This document shows, piece after piece, positions 14,929 through 21,499 of a DNA stretch of 21,499 nucleotides. The stretch is from an uncultured Rikenellaceae bacterium (GTDB lineage: Bacteria > Bacteroidota > Bacteroidia > Bacteroidales > Rikenellaceae), in contig CAJGBR010000023.1 in assembly GCA_904501625.1 (NCBI GenBank), positions 1-21,499 on the forward strand, given 5' to 3'. Numbering within the stretch: the first letter of the stretch is position 1; every line of letters begins with the position of its first letter. Both the position numbers and the translations under genes were made by a program. The notes below the pieces were generated by a model. It had not been told where the DNA came from and searched no databases. It saw only the letters and a list, made by a program, of their open reading frames with translations.

Positions 14929-16071
14929 ATGAACAATTTTATATTTCAAAATCCCACAAGATTGATATTTGGTCGCGGAATGATTTCCGAACTTCCTAAA
15001 CAGATTCCTGCTGATTGTCGTCTGATGATTACGTTCGGTGGCGGCAGCGTGAAAAAGAACGGAGTATACGACCAAATTACAAAAGCTCTTGAAGGTCGAG
15101 ATTATGTCGAGTTTTGGGGCATTGAGCCCAATCCTCGAATTGAGACTTTGCGTAAGGCTATCGAACTCGGTAAAAAAGAGGGGGTAAACTTTCTGCTAGC
15201 CGTAGGAGGTGGCTCAGTTGTCGATGGCACAAAACTTATCTCTGCAGGTCTGTTGTATGATGGCGATCCGTGGGAATTGGTTCTGTCGGGCCGAAATACC
15301 AATACCGTGCCGCTTGGAGCAGTTCTGACACTTCCGGCAACGGGTTCAGAGATGAATAGCGGTGCAGTTATCTCTCGCGAAGAGACTAAAGAGAAATTTG
15401 CATTTTATAGCAACTACCCACGTTTTTCGATTCTTGATCCGACAGTAACCTATTCATTACCTCCATTTCAGATTGCGTGTGGCATAGCAGACACTTTTGT
15501 TCACGTTATGGAACAATATATGACAACACCTGGACAATCTCGTATTATGGATCGTTGGAGTGAAGGCATACTGCAGACACTCATAGATATAGCTCCACGA
15601 ATCCAGGAAAACAAAGAAGACTACGATTTGATGTGTGACTTTATGTTGTCTGCCACTATGGGGCTGAACGGATTTGTAGCACTTGGCGTGACTCAAGATT
15701 GGGCTACACATATGATCGGACACGAACTGACGGCCATTCACGGACTCACCCACGGAGCAACCCTTGCAATCGTACACCCTGGCTTAATGCGTACAATGAT
15801 CGAGCAAAAAGAGGCTAAACTCGCACAATATGGACAGAGAGTTTGGGGAATCAACGAAGGCTCTACTCGCCAACGAGCTCTCAAAGCTATTGACCGTACC
15901 GAAGAATTTTTCCGTTCGCTTGGTCTTGCAACCCGTCTTGAAGAGGCTAATATTCCAGATGAAACAATCTACGAAATTGAACGCCGATTCAATCATCGTA
16001 ATGTAAAGTTCGGAGAGATGCAGAACATTACGGGAACAGTTGCCCGAGAAATTCTGATTAACTGCAAATAG
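14929..16071 (+). CDS. Iron-containing alcohol dehydrogenase, YqhD/BdhA type
   Basis: A group III metal-dependent alcohol/aldehyde reductase using NAD(P)H. The 380 residues show the nucleotide-binding loops ITFGGGSVKKNG (35-45) and VGGGSVVDGTK (92-102), then ATGSEMNSGAVIS. Metal ligands fit YqhD spacing: D188 and H192 in IADTFVHVMEQY, H261 in ATHMIGHE and H275 in HGLTHG. Residue G38 lies where the pyrophosphate-binding GGGS of YqhD begins, a feature associated with NADPH use, but the cofactor is not certain. The likely role is reducing toxic short-chain aldehydes or fermentative alcohol formation. It has its own promoter box and a strong terminator that extends into the end of the convergent glycosyltransferase gene. 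Confidence 0.93.
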   Translation: MNNFIFQNPTRLIFGRGMISELPKQIPADCRLMITFGGGSVKKNGVYDQITKALEGRDYVEFWGIEPNPRIETLRKAIELGKKEGVNFLLAVGGGSVVDGTKLISAGLLYDGDPWELVLSGRNTNTVPLGAVLTLPATGSEMNSGAVISREETKEKFAFYSNYPRFSILDPTVTYSLPPFQIACGIADTFVHVMEQYMTTPGQSRIMDRWSEGILQTLIDIAPRIQENKEDYDLMCDFMLSATMGLNGFVALGVTQDWATHMIGHELTAIHGLTHGATLAIVHPGLMRTMIEQKEAKLAQYGQRVWGINEGSTRQRALKAIDRTEEFFRSLGLATRLEEANIPDETIYEIERRFNHRNVKFGEMQNITGTVAREILINCK

Positions 16072-16089
16072 AATTATTAAAATTCAGTA

Positions 16090-17334
16090 TTAAGAAGGTG
16101 CTGTCGACAACGAACCAAAAGTTGTTGCAGCACCTTTTTCGGCACGCTGCTTTTCGAGATAATCCAATACGGCATAGAATCTGTCAGCACAAAACCGGAT
16201 ACTCAGTGACTCGGCAAACAATTTTCGTTGCTCTATTTTAGCGACATCTGAAACCTCTTTTAGAGCCAAAGTAACTGCATTTGAAAAGTCAGACTCGGAA
16301 TTGACCAAATGTATATGTTGAGAAAATACGCCTAACGGATCGGTTTGCATCGAAACCACCGGTTTTCCCAGAGCAAGTGCCAAATCAATGGACGAAGCAT
16401 AATTCGACTCGGTCAGTTCATTTACATTCAGTGGATTTATCAACAAATCGAAACTATGAATATATTGCATCATATCCACATATCGTTTTGATCCAAGGAA
16501 GAAAACATTGGGTAACAGATGTAGCGTGTGTGATGCGAACGCTCGATCTTCCTGTCCTACCAACACAACCGAACAACGCGGGTGTTCACGAGCAACCCGA
16601 TGTATCGTATTTGCCGAAGTATACAGAGCGGCAAGATTCCCGATAAAACCGATTATCGGCCCACGGATTCCGTTCATATCTCGAGGTATGACAAATTGAT
16701 TATTCTGCATCTTGATTGACTCTAAATCGGCTCCCTGACCTATATTAAACGTTCTGTAATTATATGGACGAACCGATGCTGCGAGTGTCTCCGAACAGGT
16801 CACTACAGCATCTGATTTCTTTATCAATTGAGGTTCAAGTCTCACACCATTACGACTCCAATATGGAATGGACAACAAGTTATCACGTCTATAATAGATT
16901 GAAAATTTTGGGCATAATAGCTCTTTCATATAAAATCCGCTAAAAATATCATTGTCATTCAAGTGTATAAATTCTCCTTTCATATTGACTTGATTCATTG
17001 CCCACTTGATCTCACGTGCAAGACGTCGATTATTTTTTCGGTTAATCAAATCGAAGAGTATCTCCGAGTAGATGTTTCCTGGTGCCGAGATTGCAACAGG
17101 CGGAGTAAATATCCACATTCGATTGTTTATTTGTCTGAATATCGGAGTTGTTTTACGAATATTTTTCACACGATCACAACTATCCACGCTTTTGAATCCC
17201 TGTACCATTCCGAAAACATCAAGTGGCGTATTGACAAACAATACATTGTGTCGTGCAGAAAATTGTTCTGCTAAAATTTTGATATTGGCATCAGGATAAT
17301 CCCAAGAATTCAAAGTTGTAATCACGATATTCAT
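16090..17334 (-). CDS. Glycosyltransferase, GT-B fold (GT4-like)
   Basis: A cytoplasmic or membrane-associated sugar transferase for cell-surface glycans; donor and acceptor are unknown. The N-terminal half begins MNIVITTLNSWDYPDANIK, a Rossmann-type start for the acceptor domain. The C-terminal half has GPIIGFIGNLAALYTS (about 228-243), VLVGQEDRA, NVFFLGSKRYVDMMQYIHSFDL and INPLNVNELTES followed by LALALGKPVVS, the usual order of GT4-type domains. The classical E-x7-E is only partly recognisable. I use the ATG at 17334; the TTG at 17340 would add two residues. The last 15 or so residues are encoded by the hairpin that terminates the convergent dehydrogenase gene. The HsdR-N-like gene is 67 bp upstream on the same strand. 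Confidence 0.88.
   Translation of the reverse strand: MNIVITTLNSWDYPDANIKILAEQFSARHNVLFVNTPLDVFGMVQGFKSVDSCDRVKNIRKTTPIFRQINNRMWIFTPPVAISAPGNIYSEILFDLINRKNNRRLAREIKWAMNQVNMKGEFIHLNDNDIFSGFYMKELLCPKFSIYYRRDNLLSIPYWSRNGVRLEPQLIKKSDAVVTCSETLAASVRPYNYRTFNIGQGADLESIKMQNNQFVIPRDMNGIRGPIIGFIGNLAALYTSANTIHRVAREHPRCSVVLVGQEDRAFASHTLHLLPNVFFLGSKRYVDMMQYIHSFDLLINPLNVNELTESNYASSIDLALALGKPVVSMQTDPLGVFSQHIHLVNSESDFSNAVTLALKEVSDVAKIEQRKLFAESLSIRFCADRFYAVLDYLEKQRAEKGAATTFGSLSTAPS
16095..16139 (+). terminator. Terminator of the alcohol dehydrogenase gene, inside the glycosyltransferase coding end
   Basis: AAGGTGCTG (16095-16103) pairs with CAGCACCTT (16128-16136). The stem is extended by seven more pairs after a one-base bulge (16105-16111 with 16121-16127, one G-T), leaving a 9-nt loop. 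A T-run reaches 16139. It starts 24 nt after the dehydrogenase stop. Confidence 0.85.
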
Positions 17335-17401
17335 AACCAAATGTTTTTAGTTCAAGAATATCAATAATTATACCTTTTTGATTTGGAAAGATTTTACGAG
17401 A

Positions 17402-17854
17402 CTACGGCCAATTGGGAAGCTCACAGGGAATAAGCACACCATCACTATCAGCATTACGACCAAAACAGATGTGTTGCAATCCATTAGTAACAATTAGATA
17501 TGGTGCCTTAATTACCATATTATATCGTGCAGCCTGCATCATCACATTTTCCGAAAGGGATATTTCAGTTGCCTTACACTCGACCAGTAACCAAGGGGCT
17601 CCGGTTGAATCAAACACCAGAATATCAGCTCGCTGAGACTGACCATTCAGATTGACCGGATACTCTTGACTAATATAATGTACAGGACAATTTTTATTGG
17701 CAATCAGATATGCAATAAAATTTTGACGCACCCACTCTTCGGGAGTTGCATCGAGCCACTTAACCCGACATTGATCCCAAATCTTGAACGAATTGGTCGC
17801 AGTACGTCTTATGCGTAGCTGATTATATGGTAAGTTCAGTTTGGGAAATTCCAT
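17402..17854 (-). CDS. Stand-alone HsdR N-terminal-like PD-(D/E)XK protein
   Basis: The 150 residues match the type I restriction enzyme R-subunit N-terminal domain (HSDR_N_2), a PD-(D/E)XK nuclease fold. Active-site residues are in place: D77 in QRADILVF, E92 and K94 in LLVECKA, and a Q-x3-Y element at Q107-Y111 (QAARY), as in RecB-type nucleases. E40 in TPEEWVRQN is the likely helix glutamate. The helicase and HsdM/HsdS parts of a restriction system are absent nearby, so it is not a restriction enzyme here; such single-domain proteins are common in Bacteroidota with no settled function, possibly in DNA repair. A TAACTTTG box (minus strand, plus 17875-17882) precedes the start by about 20 bp. 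Confidence 0.85.
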   Translation of the reverse strand: MEFPKLNLPYNQLRIRRTATNSFKIWDQCRVKWLDATPEEWVRQNFIAYLIANKNCPVHYISQEYPVNLNGQSQRADILVFDSTGAPWLLVECKATEISLSENVMMQAARYNMVIKAPYLIVTNGLQHICFGRNADSDGVLIPCELPNWP

Positions 17855-17874
17855 TGCGATTGTTTTTTATGCTA

Positions 17875-17882
17875 CAAAGTTA
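17875..17882 (-). promoter_or_regulatory. -7 promoter element of the HsdR-N-like gene
   Basis: The minus strand reads TAACTTTG, an exact TAnnTTTG match 20 bp before the ATG at 17854. The -33 region has only T-rich sequence with no TTG at 19-21 bp. Confidence 0.5.
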
Positions 17883-17904
17883 TCAAATTTAATATGAAAT
17901 AAAA

Positions 17905-17934
17905 AGGGTGCCCGAGAACTTTTTCGGACACCCT
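17905..17934 (-). terminator. Terminator of the S9 peptidase operon
   Basis: AGGGTG-C-CCGA (17905-17915) pairs with TCGG-A-CACCCT (17924-17934): ten pairs with one C-A mismatch and an 8-nt loop. On the minus strand it is followed by a T-rich run. It lies 17 bp past the S9 peptidase stop. Confidence 0.8.
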
Positions 17935-17951
17935 GATTTGATTGGTAATAG

Positions 17952-20759
17952 TTAGTCAACCAGATCATATTTGCGATCTTTATTTTTTTCTTTAACCGAG
18001 ATACCCTCCTTCATCCAGCGTGGCATCTTGGCATCTTTCAAATAGTAATCAAAGAACTGCATCATTCTGAGATCCCAGTCCATACGTGCAGCTCGTGATC
18101 TCAGATTATGAGGTTCCTTATTGTAGTTGAGCAACCAAACCTTTTTACCACAACGTTTCAATGCCATAAACAAATCGACACCCTGTTGGTAAGGCACAGC
18201 CTCGTCAGCATCATCGTGACGGATAAGCAGTGGTGTCTCTACTCTCGGCGCAAAGAAAATCGGTGAGTTTTCGACATAACGCATCGGAGCCTCCCACAAC
18301 GATGCACCGATACGGCTCTGACCGTGTTCATACATAAACATTCTGACCATACCAGTTGTTGTACGAATACCCGTATATGCACTGACCATACTTGAAACAG
18401 GAGCTCCAGGACTTGCACATCTGAACATATTGGTTCGAGTCACAAGATAGGCAATCTGATAACCGCCCCAACTTTGACCTTGTAGACCAATACGATCTGG
18501 ATCGGCTATTCCTCGTTCAATGAGTGCTTGAGCACCGCTGACGATCTTATTGTAACAAGATTTTCCGGGATAACCAATTTCATAATCAATATCCGGAATA
18601 AATACTACATAATCATTGCTTGTACAAACAGACGGAATTATAATAGACCAACTTGGTTGTGGTTTGTGGAATCTAAACATATCGTCTGTCGACTTTTCAT
18701 AGAAATAGACAATGGTCGGATACTTTCGGTTCGAGTCATAGTTTTCGGGTTTGTAGAGCAAACCTGTTGATTTTTTGCCATTAAAATCTGTCCACTCGAT
18801 AAGTTCGACACTACCCCACTTCAGGTTGTTCATATTCGGATTAAATGTCGTAACCTTTTGAGGATTTTCAAAGAATTTGTTACTAATCCAGAGATTGGGC
18901 TCTTCATTGAAATTTTCGCGTGTCCACAAACAAACATCAATATCTTTATAACCATAGGCTCTGATTCCGTATGTATAATTGCCACCCATCAGCTCTTTAA
19001 AATTACCGGTTCCGTCAGCCTTATAGTAGTAACATTGTTTAGTCTGCGGGTCAAAAGCCTGATACAATTTAATGTCCGATTCCTTAATTGAAGTTGGTTC
19101 ACCTGGAACTTTATTAAAGATCATCACTGCTCTCAGAGTTCGTTTGTTATCACGACCAAAACCATTGGTGATGCACTTGGGAGCCTCTTTGCCCGTAGCA
19201 TCAATTTTCCACAAATCATATTGATCATAGAGATAGAATGCATAATCATCACTCCAGCCGAGTGTTCCATAGAGAGGTTTATTGGTCGGAGTATCTATCT
19301 CTTTGGTGAAATTGGTTGGGACATCAATCGGTTTAATCTCTTTTGTTCTGAAGTCGACAATCGACAACTCACCCAACTTAGCATTAAATGCCAATGCATA
19401 TCTCATATCTTTTGAGGCATAGATACTTCCAACAAAGTTTTCCAGCATCAATTCGCGTTTACCCGTATTGAGATTAACAAGATAATAGTCATAACCTACT
19501 GGATATTCCCATTCCGATTGGATTTGATATGGACGTGATGTAACACAATAACCCAACATCTCATCTGTAATTGTCGGTATTGAAACAGTTGAGATGTACT
19601 CATTTCCAAGTTGCAACCACTTTTTGGTTTTCACATTCCAAATTGCAGTATATGACTCTTCTGCATTTTTTTTCACTAACTGTTTTGTCATATTTACCGA
19701 GTCAGTGTAACTCCACAAATCAAGGCTGAATTTTTCATCATCAAGCAACGAATCTTTGGGCTCTTCTTTCAGACGCTTATTGAGTGTAAATTGCAACAAT
19801 TTCCCGTCATTAGTAAATGAGAGTCCCGTACCGACACAAAAACCGTCAGGCATTTGGTCTGAATTGTTCAACTCCAATCTGTCGATCTTCACTTTTTTGA
19901 TACTCTTCTTATCAAATTGTTTCAAGTCAACGTATGCTAGATTGTAAAGTTTGTCCTTCTTAGCAGTATCTGCACTATATGCAAATGCCAATTGTTCACC
20001 TTTTTTGTCAAAAATCATATCTTTGATTTCGGTCTTTGCATCTGCAAATATTTTAGTTGTGATACCATTTTTTTGGATATACAGACAATCTGTCGAATCA
20101 ACCTCCTTCACATAGACCAAAGTCATTGATTTATGAAATATAGAACTCTTCACACTATCGACAAATATCGAGTCTCCGGTCTCAAGATTTTTGAGTACAA
20201 ACCTGTTAAAACTTGTCGGTTTCGGAGCAATATTTTTAGACTTAGTCGAATCTTTAGATTCAGTCTTAGTCTCTTTTGCCTTTGTTGTATCCTTTGGCAA
20301 CTTTATAGTACGAGTAAAATATACATACGGCGTCTCTCCTACGGTTTTCAATGACAACCCCTTTTCAATCGGAGTATACTCCATATTTTCGAGGTTGATC
20401 AGATAGGTCGTATCAACCGGCATCTTCTTTTGATCAGTTTTTTTGCGTTTGAGTTCACGTACCAATTTATCTGCCGGAGAAATCGTAAACATACCGTAGT
20501 TATTGCCGACAAATGAGAAATTTTTAGCACATTGAATTCGTTTTGATTTTTTCAGATCAACAGACTGGATTACCAACTCAGGATCGCCCTTTTGTGGTGC
20601 AACCTCATAATAGAAATAGCGGCCATCAAATGAGACATTTGTTTTAGTCAGGCTCTTCCAACCATCATAATCTGCCTGTGTAATTGCTCGTTTCTGAGCC
20701 ATCAGGGTTGACCCTGACACAAGCAACATTGTTACAATCAGTAGTAATCTTTTCATCAT
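17952..20759 (-). CDS. Exported S9 family (prolyl oligopeptidase) peptidase
   Basis: A serine peptidase with a beta-propeller followed by an alpha/beta-hydrolase domain, probably cleaving oligopeptides in the periplasm. The 935 residues begin with a signal peptide (residues 1-21, ending LMAQ). The catalytic triad fits the family: S763 in GQSWGGYQ, D852 in RHDDADEAVPY and H884 in KEPHNL; spacings of 89 and 32 are normal. The propeller occupies roughly 30-640. It contains a hydrophilic Lys/Thr/Ser-rich insertion (about 155-182) that looks disordered. At 935 residues it is longer than DPP-IV-type members (about 700-750), mainly in the propeller part. It starts 5 bp after the xseB stop, so it is the third gene of that transcript. 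Start could equally be the second Met. Confidence 0.92.
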   Translation of the reverse strand: MMKRLLLIVTMLLVSGSTLMAQKRAITQADYDGWKSLTKTNVSFDGRYFYYEVAPQKGDPELVIQSVDLKKSKRIQCAKNFSFVGNNYGMFTISPADKLVRELKRKKTDQKKMPVDTTYLINLENMEYTPIEKGLSLKTVGETPYVYFTRTIKLPKDTTKAKETKTESKDSTKSKNIAPKPTSFNRFVLKNLETGDSIFVDSVKSSIFHKSMTLVYVKEVDSTDCLYIQKNGITTKIFADAKTEIKDMIFDKKGEQLAFAYSADTAKKDKLYNLAYVDLKQFDKKSIKKVKIDRLELNNSDQMPDGFCVGTGLSFTNDGKLLQFTLNKRLKEEPKDSLLDDEKFSLDLWSYTDSVNMTKQLVKKNAEESYTAIWNVKTKKWLQLGNEYISTVSIPTITDEMLGYCVTSRPYQIQSEWEYPVGYDYYLVNLNTGKRELMLENFVGSIYASKDMRYALAFNAKLGELSIVDFRTKEIKPIDVPTNFTKEIDTPTNKPLYGTLGWSDDYAFYLYDQYDLWKIDATGKEAPKCITNGFGRDNKRTLRAVMIFNKVPGEPTSIKESDIKLYQAFDPQTKQCYYYKADGTGNFKELMGGNYTYGIRAYGYKDIDVCLWTRENFNEEPNLWISNKFFENPQKVTTFNPNMNNLKWGSVELIEWTDFNGKKSTGLLYKPENYDSNRKYPTIVYFYEKSTDDMFRFHKPQPSWSIIIPSVCTSNDYVVFIPDIDYEIGYPGKSCYNKIVSGAQALIERGIADPDRIGLQGQSWGGYQIAYLVTRTNMFRCASPGAPVSSMVSAYTGIRTTTGMVRMFMYEHGQSRIGASLWEAPMRYVENSPIFFAPRVETPLLIRHDDADEAVPYQQGVDLFMALKRCGKKVWLLNYNKEPHNLRSRAARMDWDLRMMQFFDYYLKDAKMPRWMKEGISVKEKNKDRKYDLVD

Positions 20760-20764
20760 TTGTG

Positions 20765-20971
20765 TTATTTATTATTTTTAACATTATTTAGTATCTTATC
20801 GACATCAGCCTCTGTTTTATTCAATTTTTCACGACAGAGTTCGATCAATTTGGTTGCACGCGACAAATCAACTGACAAATTGTCTATGTTGACATTATTT
20901 GCTTCCATTCGTTCGATGATTCTTTCGATTTCGGCCATTGCCTCTTCGTACGTAATCTTTTCTTTTTTCAT
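20765..20971 (-). CDS. xseB: Exodeoxyribonuclease VII small subunit
   Basis: A 68-residue, highly helical protein with the XseB pattern: ITYEEAMAEIERIIERME at the start, then NIDNLSVDLSRATKLIELCREKL. It binds the XseA C-terminal helices to form the ssDNA-degrading exonuclease VII filament complex. Its ATG overlaps the xseA stop by one base (TAATG), giving translational coupling, as is usual for this pair. Confidence 0.95.
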   Translation of the reverse strand: MKKEKITYEEAMAEIERIIERMEANNVNIDNLSVDLSRATKLIELCREKLNKTEADVDKILNNVKNNK

Positions 20972-21499
20972 TATTTATCTTTTGATTTCACATTTTCGAC
21001 CTTAGCATTCACCACTCCATCGTACATCATTATCTCAATGTTGTCATCTTTTTTTACCATTTCGACATTCTGCACTACCCGACCATTGACTCTAACTATC
21101 GAGTAACCAAGTTTCAATATCTGTTCTGGAGAATGACTCTTGACCAACGATTCCAGCAGACCTATTTTCAACCGATTGGTCTCTATAAATTGTTTAATCC
21201 TATCGGCAAACATTTTTTCAATTGCAGACAATGTCGACCGTTCACGATTAATATGCGAATAGGCATAACTCAACTTTGTCTGCCCCACTGCCAAACGATT
21301 ACGTTGCTCGGCAATTAAACGTTGAGTCACAATCTTCACCTCTTTCGAAATTTTATCAATCTTGTACAATTCGTTTTTGACAATCTCTGCAATCCTCAGG
21401 TTAATTCGTGATTCGACACTATTGATAAGTTGCTCAAACATCGCAGCCTTTTCGACCAAAAAAGTTGCCACAGCTGTTGGTGTTTTAAATGCCTTATAT
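20971..21499 (-). CDS. xseA: Exodeoxyribonuclease VII large subunit, C-terminal part (5' end outside window)
   Basis: The minus-strand frame is open to the right edge of the window, so the N-terminal OB-fold and part of the catalytic domain lie outside; the GTG at 21471 is internal. The visible part starts with KTPTAVATFLVEKA, the conserved ATPTA-type catalytic-domain motif, then about 100 residues of long coiled-coil helices that carry the small subunit, and the closing segment LKLGYSIVRVNGRVVQNVE (about plus 21050-21110), typical of XseA C-termini. With XseB it degrades single-stranded DNA to short oligonucleotides in repair. Confidence 0.95.
   Translation of the reverse strand, partial: YKAFKTPTAVATFLVEKAAMFEQLINSVESRINLRIAEIVKNELYKIDKISKEVKIVTQRLIAEQRNRLAVGQTKLSYAYSHINRERSTLSAIEKMFADRIKQFIETNRLKIGLLESLVKSHSPEQILKLGYSIVRVNGRVVQNVEMVKKDDNIEIMMYDGVVNAKVENVKSKDK

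Overview
The window looks like a Bacteroidales (Bacteroidota) chromosome. It is AT-rich and Shine-Dalgarno signals are weak. Several genes are preceded by the Bacteroidota -7 promoter element TAnnTTTG, once with a TTG box 20 bp upstream. Many products are secreted or periplasmic proteins typical of that order: an S41 processing protease, an S9 peptidase and an exported aminopeptidase C. The gene order hemD-rnpA-yidD is also typical. Most genes are chromosomal housekeeping genes; I see no prophage, insertion sequence, rRNA or CRISPR array.

Left part, 1-8.5 kb, all on the + strand: the 3' end of hemD (uroporphyrinogen-III synthase) with an unusual Lys/Thr/Ser-rich tail; rnpA overlapping yidD by 89 nt; an exported GH31-like protein whose nucleophile position appears to be Glu instead of Asp; an agmatinase-family ureohydrolase; nhaA; an S41 C-terminal processing protease; and pgk with its own promoter and a strong terminator.

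Middle, 8.5-11.4 kb: a compact three-gene operon with overlapping ends, encoding a small GNAT-like protein, a PP-loop PAPS-reductase-like protein with a DUF3440-type C-terminus (IbrA/YbdN family) and a ParB/sulfiredoxin-fold protein (IbrB/YbdM family). This is the least understood and most system-like part of the window. It is followed by tRNA-Leu(GAG) with a good promoter and terminator. A roughly 360-bp stretch after that holds a perfect 13-bp inverted repeat and a short orphan reading frame.

Right part, 11.4-21.5 kb, mostly on the - strand: exported aminopeptidase C (C1 family); a two-gene unit of a CYTH triphosphatase-type protein and an unrecognised 484-residue membrane protein; a divergently transcribed + strand YqhD-type alcohol dehydrogenase; a GT-B glycosyltransferase; a stand-alone HsdR-N/PD-(D/E)XK domain protein; and an operon of xseA (truncated by the window edge), xseB and an S9 prolyl-oligopeptidase-family peptidase.

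Functionally the region mixes tetrapyrrole synthesis, RNA processing, membrane protein insertion, glycolysis, Na+/H+ homeostasis, exported proteolysis and DNA repair. The pieces with no settled job are the GNAT/PAPS-reductase/ParB operon, the CYTH plus membrane protein pair, the degenerate GH31 protein and the short reading frame after the tRNA.
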